From: Legionella quinlivanii
Lineage (GTDB): Bacteria; Pseudomonadota; Gammaproteobacteria; Legionellales; Legionellaceae
Length of the DNA stretch: 64,000 bases
Direction: 5' to 3'
Assembly: GCF_003265995.1 (NCBI RefSeq)
Contig: NZ_MVJN01000006.1
Location: 248,001 to 312,000 of the forward strand
Numbering within the stretch: position 1 is the stretch's first letter; the number at the start of each line of letters is the position of its first letter. Both the position numbers and the translations under genes were made by a program. Below are positions 1 to 6,763 of this stretch, in pieces. The notes beneath the pieces are model-generated. The model searched no databases. It was not told the origin of the DNA and saw only the letters and a list, made by a program, of their open reading frames with translations.

Positions 1-723
1 AGCCAGCCTGGCCTGCTGGGCGGCTTCCTGGGCAGCTTGCTGCTGAGCAGCGAGTTTTTGCTGAGCGGCCTTTGCCTCTGCGGCCGCTTTGTCTGCAGCT
101 GCCTTTTCTGCAGCCAGTTTATCAGCAGCGGCTTTTTCCGCAGCCTGCTTTTCAGCCAGCTGCAGGGCTTCCTTCGCCTTCAACTCATCCTGTTTTTTTT
201 TAAGCTCAGCCTGTTTTGCTGCTTCCTGCTGTTGTTTTTCCAACTGTTGCTGTTTACGCTTTAACTCTTCCAGACGCTTGGCTTCCTGCTCTTTTTGCAA
301 TGCCAGCTGTTTGAGGCGTTTTTGTTCTTCTTCAATTTGCTTTTTACGCTGTATTGCCAGCTTTGCCGCCTCATCTTTCAACCTGGCCAATCGCTGCTGT
401 TCGCGCAGCCGCTCTTTTCGTGCATCCTCAGCCTGTTTTGTCAAAGCCTGCTGTCTCGCCTGCTCGGCTTTTTGCTGCTGTAGTTTTTCCTGTTTGAGCC
501 GGTTAATTGTCTCCATGACTTCCTGGCTATCCACACTTACCGCTTTTACAATTTCCTGCTGTTTTGGCTGCTCAACCTGCTCGACAGGCAACATCTGTCC
601 TGGTGTGTTTTTGTTGTCAGCGACCAAAACGGGGTGTTCGTTACTGGATGAATCCTGCAAAAGAAAAAGTATCAGGCCGAAATGCAGAATTAAGGCAGCG
701 ATAAATGCCTTACGATAACTCAT
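1..723 (-). CDS. tolA: TolA, cell envelope Tol-Pal energy transducer (partial, C-terminus beyond left edge)
   Basis: TolA is the inner-membrane protein that spans the periplasm and links the TolQR proton channel to TolB-Pal during outer-membrane constriction. Reading the minus strand from the ATG at 723 gives 241 codons with no stop. A single membrane segment lies near residues 6-22 (IAALILHFGLILFLL). It is followed by a linker and then, from about residue 75, a long Ala/Lys/Gln/Glu-rich coiled coil with repeated AAEKAAADK-like units, typical of TolA domain II. The C-terminal TolB-binding domain is outside the window. It follows tolQ and tolR in the same operon. The plus-strand open frame at 89-718 is only the antisense of this low-complexity coiled coil. 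Confidence 0.93.
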   Translation of the reverse strand, partial: MSYRKAFIAALILHFGLILFLLQDSSSNEHPVLVADNKNTPGQMLPVEQVEQPKQQEIVKAVSVDSQEVMETINRLKQEKLQQQKAEQARQQALTKQAEDARKERLREQQRLARLKDEAAKLAIQRKKQIEEEQKRLKQLALQKEQEAKRLEELKRKQQQLEKQQQEAAKQAELKKKQDELKAKEALQLAEKQAAEKAAADKLAAEKAAADKAAAEAKAAQQKLAAQQQAAQEAAQQARLA

Positions 724-731
724 ATCATTTA

Positions 732-1193
732 TCATCCCTGCATCTCCGTTTCCTGGGTGGAGTCGGTCATTAAGCCAACTTTTTCAGCACCTGCCTGTTT
801 CAAAAAGCCCATAGCAGACACCACCTTCCCGTAAGGAACGCCCTGATCACCTTTAACCAGCACATTAACAGACTGGTTATTCTGCTTCGCAAGCTCAAGT
901 TCAGCCGCAACCCTGACCACTAGCGCATGAGGCTCAATCGGCAGCTCAGGCTGGGCATTGATATTCAGAAAGTAATCGCCTTGCTGATTAACGGATACAA
1001 TAATCGGCTCACGCTCACTGTCTTTTAATGATTCTGTCGACGCCGCTTTGGGCAGGTCAACAGTTACCCCCTGTGACAACATCGGTGCGGTAATCATAAA
1101 AATAACCAGCAGCACCAGCATCACATCGATATAGGGAACCACATTGATTTCCGCAATGGGCCCGGCACCTGGTTTTCTTCTCTTTCTTAACAT
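732..1193 (-). CDS. tolR: TolR, Tol-Pal proton channel subunit
   Basis: TolR (ExbD/TolR family) forms, with TolQ, the proton-motive-force-driven motor that energises TolA. The protein has 153 residues, the normal family length. One transmembrane helix at about residues 18-37 contains the key channel aspartate in the motif NVVPYIDVMLVLLVIFM; the rest is a periplasmic domain. The ATG is preceded by AGAGGATAACTTCC, a good ribosome-binding site that starts inside the end of tolQ. It lies 5 bases after the tolQ stop and 8 bases before the tolA start, consistent with one transcript. Confidence 0.96.
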   Translation of the reverse strand: MLRKRRKPGAGPIAEINVVPYIDVMLVLLVIFMITAPMLSQGVTVDLPKAASTESLKDSEREPIIVSVNQQGDYFLNINAQPELPIEPHALVVRVAAELELAKQNNQSVNVLVKGDQGVPYGKVVSAMGFLKQAGAEKVGLMTDSTQETEMQG

Positions 1194-1198
1194 GGAAG

Positions 1199-1873
1199 TT
1201 ATCCTCTAATCGGTACAGTGGTTTGTTGTTCGATTAATGCGATAAGCTCATCCTGAAATAAATCGTATTGCTCCAATATACCAGTGGCTCTGGTAGAATA
1301 ACGATTAAAAGCAATCACCGCGGGTATGGCAGTAAACAGTCCAAGGGCTGTTGCCACTAATGCCTCAGAAATTCCGGGAGCAACCATTGCGATGGTCGCC
1401 TGGGAAGCCTGCCCTAAAGCCTGGAATGACGTCATAATCCCCCAAACGGTTCCAAATAAACCGATGTAAGGTGCAATGGACCCCACTGACGCAAAAAAAG
1501 GCAGGTGCTGCTCCAGCTGAATTGCTTCCTTATTATGAGTAATTTGCATAACTCGCTGAATAGGCTCCAGGGCAATCGCGCCCTGCTTTCTTGTGCGAAC
1601 ATATTCTTTAAAACCCGAATGAAAGATCGAAGCCAGGCCATGCTTGCTATCCGGATTACCATCAACATCAGCATAGAGCTTGCTTAGGTCGCTACTATCC
1701 CAGAATCGCTGGCTGAAGCTGTCGCACTCAAGCTTTTTGCGCTTGAAATACCAAGCTCTTTGTAAAATAAGTGTCCAGGACGTAATCGAAGCGACAAGCA
1801 AGATCAGCATCACTGTTTTAACGACCAAGCCTGCCTGTATAAAATACGCTAATACGCTCGCATGGGTTCCCAC
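1199..1873 (-). CDS. tolQ: TolQ, Tol-Pal proton channel subunit
   Basis: TolQ (MotA/TolQ/ExbB family) is the multi-pass inner-membrane stator of the Tol-Pal system. The frame is open to a TTG at 1945, but I place the start at the GTG at 1873 (GTHASVLAYF...). A strong GGAGG lies 6 bases upstream of that GTG, and this gives 224 residues, close to the family norm. Three hydrophobic segments are visible: residues 12-37, then two in the C-terminal half (ASVGSIAPYIGLFGTVWGIM and the ALVATALGLFTAIPAVIAF region), which form the conserved channel core. It is followed directly by tolR and preceded by ybgC. Confidence 0.95.
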   Translation of the reverse strand: MGTHASVLAYFIQAGLVVKTVMLILLVASITSWTLILQRAWYFKRKKLECDSFSQRFWDSSDLSKLYADVDGNPDSKHGLASIFHSGFKEYVRTRKQGAIALEPIQRVMQITHNKEAIQLEQHLPFFASVGSIAPYIGLFGTVWGIMTSFQALGQASQATIAMVAPGISEALVATALGLFTAIPAVIAFNRYSTRATGILEQYDLFQDELIALIEQQTTVPIRG

Positions 1874-1957
1874 TGTATTCCTCCAGCATTTTAGAAGTTG
1901 ATTTTGACGTAACTCAATAATTTCAAAAAAATTGTCTTTCCACAATGACAGATAATG

Positions 1958-2356
1958 TCATTTTTGCAATAAATTGAATCGATCTGGCAAGCGCCGCGGC
2001 TTGGTATGACTGTTTACACAGACGATTGTCACCAATGCACTGCAAAGCTCGCTATTATGCTCATTCTTTATGATTTGTTCAAATACAATACTGCATGCCG
2101 TTTTATTTTTTATATTACAGGTAATAGCTATAAGATCATCTAATCTGGCAGGCTGTTTGTATTTTAATTCCACATCTGTGATAACAAAATGGCAGTCCTG
2201 CTTTGCTAACTCAGTAAGTACCAGTCCATTACTTCGCAACATCTCGGTTCTTGCTCTTTCGCAAAATTTCAGATAATTGGCATAATAAACGATACCCATG
2301 AAATCGGTATCTTCGGCATAAACACGAAACTGGCTGGAATGCGTAAATTGAGACAC
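1958..2356 (-). CDS. ybgC: YbgC, Tol-Pal-associated acyl-CoA thioesterase
   Basis: This is a hotdog-fold acyl-CoA thioesterase of the YbgC/4-hydroxybenzoyl-CoA thioesterase family, usually the first gene of the tol-pal cluster. It has 132 residues. The catalytic motif Y-x-E-D-T-D-x-x-G-x-V-Y-Y-A-N-Y is seen near residues 13-28, with the active-site Asp in EDTDFMG. The start is a GTG whose first base is the last base of the ruvB TAG stop (overlap TAGTG), so translation is probably coupled to ruvB. GGAG lies 8 bases upstream of the GTG. Substrate is not determined by the sequence; other YbgC proteins act on short- to long-chain acyl-CoA and associate with phospholipid-synthesis enzymes. Confidence 0.92.
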   Translation of the reverse strand: MSQFTHSSQFRVYAEDTDFMGIVYYANYLKFCERARTEMLRSNGLVLTELAKQDCHFVITDVELKYKQPARLDDLIAITCNIKNKTACSIVFEQIIKNEHNSELCSALVTIVCVNSHTKPRRLPDRFNLLQK

Positions 2357-3366
2357 TAGACGCGCTCCGCAGGCTGTAATCCAAAAAGATGGTACGCCTG
2401 GGCTGAAGCGATACGGCCTCTTGGGGTACGCATTAGAAATCCCTGCTGAATTAAGAAGGGCTCCAGCACGTCTTCAATCGTTCCTTTCTCTTCACCAATA
2501 GCCGCAGCGATACTGTCAACCCCGACAGGGCCACCATCAAAACGCTCAATGACTGCCAGCAATAATTTCCTGTCCATCATATCGAAACCATTTTTATCGA
2601 TATCAAGCATCTCAAGTGCTTTTTTCGCCATATGCAGAGTGATTATACCTTCCCCGCAAACCTCAGCATAATCTCGCACGCGCCGGAGCAAACGATTGGC
2701 AATTCGAGGTGTTCCTCGTGAACGTAAGGCAATTTCTTTTGCACCAGCCTCTTCTGTGCTTACTTTAAGCAGATTGGCTGAACGCTTCACGATTTGGGTT
2801 AAGGAATCAGTGGAGTAGAATTCCAGACGCTGAACAATGCCGAAGCGATCTCTTAATGGGGAAGTAAGCAAGCCTGCGCGGGTAGTGGCTCCCACCAGTG
2901 TAAATGGAGGTAACTCGAGTTTTATGGAGCGAGCAGCCGGTCCTTCGCCAATCATAATATCCAGTTTATAATCTTCCATCGCAGGATAAAGGATTTCTTC
3001 AATAACTGGGCTTAATCGATGGATTTCATCGATAAATAAAATATCGTTTTCTTCTAAATTGGTTAATAAAGCTGCAATATCACCTGCTTTTTCTAATACT
3101 GGTCCGGACGTCTGGCGAAGATTGACTCCCATTTCATGAGCAATAATACCTGCAAGAGTGGTCTTACCCAAGCCTGGAGGTCCGAATACGAGAACATGAT
3201 CAAGCGCGTCATATCGCTTTCTGGCCGCTTCAATAAAAATGCGCATTTGAGTGCGAACCGCATCCTGGCCGATATAATCATCAAGATTCAATGGGCGGAT
3301 CGCTCGATCGATAGCTTCTTCTGAGCCAATTTGGACAGCACTTATCAAACGGTCGCTTTCGAGCAT
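2356..3366 (-). CDS. ruvB: RuvB, Holliday junction branch-migration ATPase
   Basis: RuvB is the hexameric AAA+ motor that, with RuvA, drives branch migration of Holliday junctions. From the chosen start (MLESDRLIS) it has 336 residues, the usual length; the frame is open further upstream to 3516, but that extension shows no family similarity and runs into the sigma-factor gene. Walker A is [11 protein letters not shown] (about residue 62), Walker B is FIDEIHR, sensor 1 is GATTRAG, and the C-terminal winged helix ends PRGRIAS. ruvA and ruvC are not next to it in this window, unlike the ruvCAB-ybgC-tol arrangement of Pseudomonas. It overlaps ybgC by one base. Confidence 0.97.
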   Translation of the reverse strand: MLESDRLISAVQIGSEEAIDRAIRPLNLDDYIGQDAVRTQMRIFIEAARKRYDALDHVLVFGPPGLGKTTLAGIIAHEMGVNLRQTSGPVLEKAGDIAALLTNLEENDILFIDEIHRLSPVIEEILYPAMEDYKLDIMIGEGPAARSIKLELPPFTLVGATTRAGLLTSPLRDRFGIVQRLEFYSTDSLTQIVKRSANLLKVSTEEAGAKEIALRSRGTPRIANRLLRRVRDYAEVCGEGIITLHMAKKALEMLDIDKNGFDMMDRKLLLAVIERFDGGPVGVDSIAAAIGEEKGTIEDVLEPFLIQQGFLMRTPRGRIASAQAYHLFGLQPAERV

Positions 3367-3446
3367 TTTTATTCGTGTTATTATCAAATGCCACATTCTA
3401 GCACAGCTATCGAACAAGATAATAGCAAGATCAATGACAAAAAAAT

Positions 3447-3986
3447 CTATTTGAGAATAACGAGAATTGTTGAGCGAATACGGTGTATTCTTGAGCGAAC
3501 TGTGCCTAATGGACAATGCATTCTGCGAGCAATCTCTTCATAAGCCAATCCTAAAACACTGTATAGATAAAAACACTTCTGCAGAGTTTCTGGTAAACTC
3601 AGCAGGAATCTGGTTATCTTCTCACTGAGTTCCAAACGAATTGCCTCTTGCTCGGGTGAGCTGTCCTGCGTATCGGGCTCCTCATTGAAAATTTCTACAG
3701 TATCCAGACGCCGGCTTCGATAATAATTAATAATTGTCGTTTGGGTAATCTTGTATAACCAGGTCTTAAAATTAGCTTTATGATCAAATTGATTGATAAA
3801 ACGAAACACTTTAATGCAAACTTCCTGAGCGAGATCTTCTACATCAGCCATCTCATCTACCTGCGCTCTGATCTGGTATACAATGCTGGGACGATAATGG
3901 CACAAAAGTCTCCCAATAGCCGCTCTTTCTCCGCTTCGCGCCTGGTTCACCAATTCCCTATCTAGATCTTTTTCTAGCGCAGCCAT
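3447..3986 (-). CDS. RpoE-like ECF sigma factor
   Basis: This is an extracytoplasmic-function sigma factor of 179 residues. Region 2 lies at about residues 20-95, with the -10 recognition stretch [17 protein letters not shown] followed by [18 protein letters not shown]. Region 4 lies at about 120-178, with the helix-turn-helix [25 protein letters not shown] that would contact the -35 element. A divergent acidic linker joins them. The overall layout is that of RpoE-type (ECF02-like) sigma factors. No anti-sigma gene (RseA/MucA-like, with one membrane segment) lies on either side: downstream is ruvB after 80 bases, and upstream is ygfX. Its target regulon cannot be read from this window. Confidence 0.93.
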   Translation of the reverse strand: MAALEKDLDRELVNQARSGERAAIGRLLCHYRPSIVYQIRAQVDEMADVEDLAQEVCIKVFRFINQFDHKANFKTWLYKITQTTIINYYRSRRLDTVEIFNEEPDTQDSSPEQEAIRLELSEKITRFLLSLPETLQKCFYLYSVLGLAYEEIARRMHCPLGTVRSRIHRIRSTILVILK

Positions 3987-4058
3987 GATATGCTCTTTAA
4001 TTGCTCACATCTGATTTATCGTCACAAACAATATTTGCTTTAACATTGTTCTTATTGA

Positions 4059-4469
4059 TTATAACTCATCCACATTCAAACCGAGGACAATTGAGCGAAA
4101 TTCTGTATGAGATAGTTGATCGAGGAATATGGGTATGATTTTTCGCTGGTCTGGGGAGGACAATTCAAGAAGAAAAAATAGTCCGGTGTTTAACAAAACC
4201 CTTCGCCTGGTGAAGATTATGCGCTGTCCGTTTTTGTTAAGAATCCACTCATCATAGATAAACTGGATGCTGATTTTCCCTGAAGGATAAGGAGACTTCA
4301 GAATATAAAGCATCTGGAGAATAATCAGGCAAGTCAAGATAAGTTTTAAAAAAAGCAGAAGAGAAGATGCCATTAACATAAGGAATGCAAACAAATACAG
4401 TATGGAGGCTGTTTTGATATAGTTTGGCGATCTATTTAACTCTATGCCGCAACTTAATGAATTGTACAA
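4059..4469 (-). CDS. ygfX: YgfX-like membrane protein
   Basis: This small inner-membrane protein of 136 residues has two adjacent hydrophobic segments (about residues 20-55) and a cytoplasmic beta-rich C-terminal half (IYDEWILNKNGQRIIFTRRRVLLNTGLF). The architecture, length and position directly after sdhE (its start overlaps the sdhE end by 38 bases) match YgfX/CptA. YgfX has been described both as the partner of SdhE in succinate dehydrogenase flavinylation and as a toxin acting on MreB and FtsZ. Sequence identity in this family is low, so the assignment rests mainly on context and topology. Confidence 0.7.
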   Translation of the reverse strand: MYNSLSCGIELNRSPNYIKTASILYLFAFLMLMASSLLLFLKLILTCLIILQMLYILKSPYPSGKISIQFIYDEWILNKNGQRIIFTRRRVLLNTGLFFLLELSSPDQRKIIPIFLDQLSHTEFRSIVLGLNVDEL

Positions 4470-4686
4470 GTTCGGATAACTCCTTATCCTCAGGCGATTC
4501 TTCTGTCATCAACCAATTATACAAATCCGGATCATCACAGCCTAACAATCTTTCCAGCGTATCAAACTGCTCATCCTTCATCTCGGCAAAACTAAACTCA
4601 AGAAAAGACTGGAACAGCAAATCAAGTTCAAGCATTCCTCTGCGGCATCGCCATTCAATTCTGGCTTTTCTAATTGGATCTATCAT
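4432..4686 (-). CDS. sdhE: SdhE, FAD assembly factor for succinate dehydrogenase
   Basis: SdhE (YgfY/Sdh5 family) is a small cytoplasmic protein that promotes covalent FAD attachment to SdhA and FrdA. It has 84 residues, the standard length. The signature RG-x-x-E motif appears as RRGMLELD near residue 16, followed by the helical bundle ending in the acidic W-L-x-x-E stretch (NWLMTEESPED). It overlaps ygfX downstream and is divergently placed to ygfZ, 79 bases away. Confidence 0.93.
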   Translation of the reverse strand: MIDPIRKARIEWRCRRGMLELDLLFQSFLEFSFAEMKDEQFDTLERLLGCDDPDLYNWLMTEESPEDKELSELVQFIKLRHRVK

Positions 4687-4765
4687 AATTTATGTATTTT
4701 AAAAATCGGCAAATGTTACAATACAATGCTAATGTACTGCAAATTTATTGTTATCTGGCGCTTTT

Positions 4766-5734
4766 ATGAACACTATTCAAATTGATAACCGAGTTTATAC
4801 TAAAATTGATTCCCTCAAAGAGAGCGGGCTATTTCCGCTGGGAGAAGAGTCTGCAGCACTTTTTGATTTGAGTTACCTGGCTCTTATCGAAGTTACTGGT
4901 AATAAATCAATGGAATTTCTGCAGGGCCAATTAAGCTGTGATGTTTCAAAAGTGACATCTGACCAGATGCGGCAGGGAGCATTCTGTAACCTGAAAGGCA
5001 GAATTTTAAGCCTGGCAGATATTATCAGCTGGCAACACTACTATCTGGTTGTACCCAATGATTTATGTGATAAAACCATTGAGTCACTAAATAAGCCAGC
5101 CATGCTTAGCCGGGTTAAATTGCAGGCTGTTTCTGATTTCTCCATTTTTGGCTTATATGCCCCACCCGGCTCTCTGCCTCTCGCCCATTTGGGCATTGAA
5201 CTACCCAAACAGCAATATAAGCTTGTGTCCAATGATGATTTTTGCTGCTATTCTCTTGGAAATAATTACTATCAGATCATAAGCCGAAGCGATGATCTTA
5301 AAAATAGTTTTATTGCACAAGAGCAATTCTATGGTTCCCTGGCATGGCATCAGCTACAACTTCGACGCAAGCAAATAGAAATTTATCCCTCTTCCCGTGG
5401 ACTTTTTCTACCGCATCGGCTGGATTTGCATCTGGCAGGCTATCTCGATTTCCAGAAAGGCTGCTATAAAGGACAGGAGATCATCGCCCGCACCCATTAC
5501 AAAGCCAAACTTAAGCATAAACTTGCCATTTATCTCATTGAGACTGATGAGCCATTAGTCCTTGGGCAGCGTATTTTAGCGGATGATAGAAATAGTGAGC
5601 TGGGAGAACTTGTCGATTTTTGCCCTTTAGAAAACAACCACTATCTGGCCGCAGCAAGTATTCTTTTTGAGCATCCCGAGATGGTTTATTTTGAAGGGCA
5701 CCAGAATTCTGTCAGGTTACAGGAAAGCATATAA
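4766..5734 (+). CDS. ygfZ: YgfZ, folate-binding protein for Fe-S cluster maintenance
   Basis: YgfZ (GcvT-like/IBA57 family) is a tetrahydrofolate-binding protein needed for activity of some Fe-S enzymes such as MiaB. The family signature K-G-C-Y-x-G-Q-E is present (FQKGCYKGQEIIARTHYK, about residue 230), including the conserved cysteine. The length is 322 residues from the ATG at 4766; the frame also opens at a TTG at 4748. Neither start has a strong Shine-Dalgarno sequence, and I prefer the ATG. It is divergent from sdhE; the YgfX-SdhE/YgfZ pairing is common in gammaproteobacteria. Confidence 0.93.
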   Translation: MNTIQIDNRVYTKIDSLKESGLFPLGEESAALFDLSYLALIEVTGNKSMEFLQGQLSCDVSKVTSDQMRQGAFCNLKGRILSLADIISWQHYYLVVPNDLCDKTIESLNKPAMLSRVKLQAVSDFSIFGLYAPPGSLPLAHLGIELPKQQYKLVSNDDFCCYSLGNNYYQIISRSDDLKNSFIAQEQFYGSLAWHQLQLRRKQIEIYPSSRGLFLPHRLDLHLAGYLDFQKGCYKGQEIIARTHYKAKLKHKLAIYLIETDEPLVLGQRILADDRNSELGELVDFCPLENNHYLAAASILFEHPEMVYFEGHQNSVRLQESI

Positions 5735-5737
5735 CCC

Positions 5738-5935
5738 CGCCTGGCTTTTACTGCCATTAAGTTAGGTACACAAAAACCGTCTTTGCGAGCGTTAGCGAAG
5801 CAATCCAGATCCTAAATCTATTCAAGTTCCGATCTGGATTGCTTCACTTTGTTCGCAAAGACAACAGCTTGGTTTCTTGGTTCTATTTACGCAACAACGC
5901 CTTCTCGAGGAATGACAGTTTAATTAATCTTACTG
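5738..5935. repeat. Composite palindromic intergenic element between ygfZ and cytochrome b561
   Basis: This is the gap between two convergent genes. Its left end (5739-5766) reads GCCTGG, 7 bases, TGCCATTAAGTTA, and matches the reverse complement of the right end of the element at 36408-36596. Near its right end (about 5899-5921) is CCTTCTCGAGGAATGACAG, a degenerate copy of the right inner arm of that same element (CCTTCGCGGGAATGACA). In the middle sits an 84-bp palindrome (5779-5862). It therefore looks like one repeat nested in another. With its stems it could also act as a terminator for both genes. Confidence 0.6.
5779..5862 (+). repeat. 84-bp palindromic repeat, copy 1
   Basis: The left arm (5779-5811) begins GTCTTTGCGAGCGTTAGCG and ends GAAGCAATCCAGATC. 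The right arm (5831-5862) is its imperfect reverse complement and ends TTCGCAAAGAC. The two arms could fold into a hairpin of about 32 bp with a 19-base loop. A second copy of exactly the same length lies at 6648-6731 in the opposite orientation. Confidence 0.85.
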
Positions 5936-5948
5936 TAGAAGCTGCGAG

Positions 5949-6500
5949 TTACTTATTTGAGCCGGGCAGCATCTTTCTTAATACATCATCTCTATCAATA
6001 AAATGATGTTTTAAAGCGCCTGCAACGTGTAGAGCAATCAATGCAATCAGGATCCAGGCGATGGTTTCATGAAACTCAAACATTAAATCGGACAGGCTTT
6101 TGTCCGGCTTAACCCCTGGAAACGGAACATTGAAAAAGCCAAAATAGCTTGGAGTGCGATCAGCAGCGACCGACATAATCCATCCGGAAAGCGGCATTAA
6201 CATAAGAAATAAATACATAGAATATTGCACTATGCGGGAAAGGATCTTTTCCCAAAGTGGAACATTTTCTGGTAATGGAGGCCTTCCACTTTTAATTAAC
6301 CAGATAATCCGCAGTATAACCAGCAAAAGAATACTCAAGCCTAATGATTTGTGAACCATATATGCTGTTGCTGCATACTGATCAGGAATCTCATCAAGAA
6401 AAAATCCCACCGCGAGCATTCCAAGTACCAATAAGGCGATAAGCCAATGAAAAAACTTGGAACCACTTGAGTAATGGGTTAACAACTCGCTTCTGTACAT
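5949..6500 (-). CDS. Cytochrome b561-family di-heme membrane protein
   Basis: This four-helix inner-membrane b-type cytochrome (183 residues) probably passes electrons from the quinone pool to a periplasmic acceptor. Hydrophobic helices lie near residues 17-37, 48-70, 90-110 and 145-170. Candidate heme ligands are His in KFFHWLIAL, MVHKSLGL, EFHETIAW and ALHVAGALKHHF. The start is set at the ATG at 6500 (MYRSELLTHY) because AAGGAG lies 5 bases upstream; an in-frame ATG at 6524 lacks this. It stands alone on the minus strand, between two inverted copies of an 84-bp palindrome. Confidence 0.9.
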   Translation of the reverse strand: MYRSELLTHYSSGSKFFHWLIALLVLGMLAVGFFLDEIPDQYAATAYMVHKSLGLSILLLVILRIIWLIKSGRPPLPENVPLWEKILSRIVQYSMYLFLMLMPLSGWIMSVAADRTPSYFGFFNVPFPGVKPDKSLSDLMFEFHETIAWILIALIALHVAGALKHHFIDRDDVLRKMLPGSNK

Positions 6501-6647
6501 CTGAACTCCTTTTGAAAAATCCAAGCAAGTGGCGTTATCATTTCAAGATATAGCAATAAAAGCAATCATTTAATGGATCAGAAGGATATTTGTGATCTAC
6601 AAGACTGGTTCGAAGATCAACTGAATCCTGGATCCCGCGAACCTGTC

Positions 6648-6731
6648 GTCTTTGCGAACGAAGTGAAGCAACCCAGAGCGAAACTTGAACAAAGTAAGGA
6701 GCTGGATTGCTTCGCTGACGCTCGCAAAGAC
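6648..6731 (-). repeat. 84-bp palindromic repeat, copy 2 (inverted relative to copy 1)
   Basis: The left arm starts GTCTTTGCGAACGAAGTG and the right arm ends GACGCTCGCAAAGAC; again 84 bases from GTC to GAC. Its left arm resembles the right arm of the 5779-5862 copy and vice versa, so the two copies face each other across the cytochrome b561 gene. It lies in the 263-base gap (6501-6763) between that gene and the glutamate dehydrogenase stop; nothing else was recognised in the gap. Confidence 0.85.
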
Positions 6732-6763
6732 GGTTTTCATTTATGCAACAACCCTGTGCATCC

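Noticed and set aside
89-718. Plus-strand open frame of 209 codons rich in Ser, Ala and Cys
   Set aside because: It is the exact antisense of the TolA coiled coil; repeated Ala/Lys/Gln codons leave few stops on the other strand.
1874-1945. TolQ start at the TTG at 1945
   Set aside because: No ribosome-binding site there; GGAGG sits 6 bases before the GTG at 1873, which also gives the usual length.
3367-3516. N-terminal extension of RuvB
   Set aside because: Not similar to RuvB, and overlaps the end of the sigma-factor gene; the normal RuvB start is at 3366.
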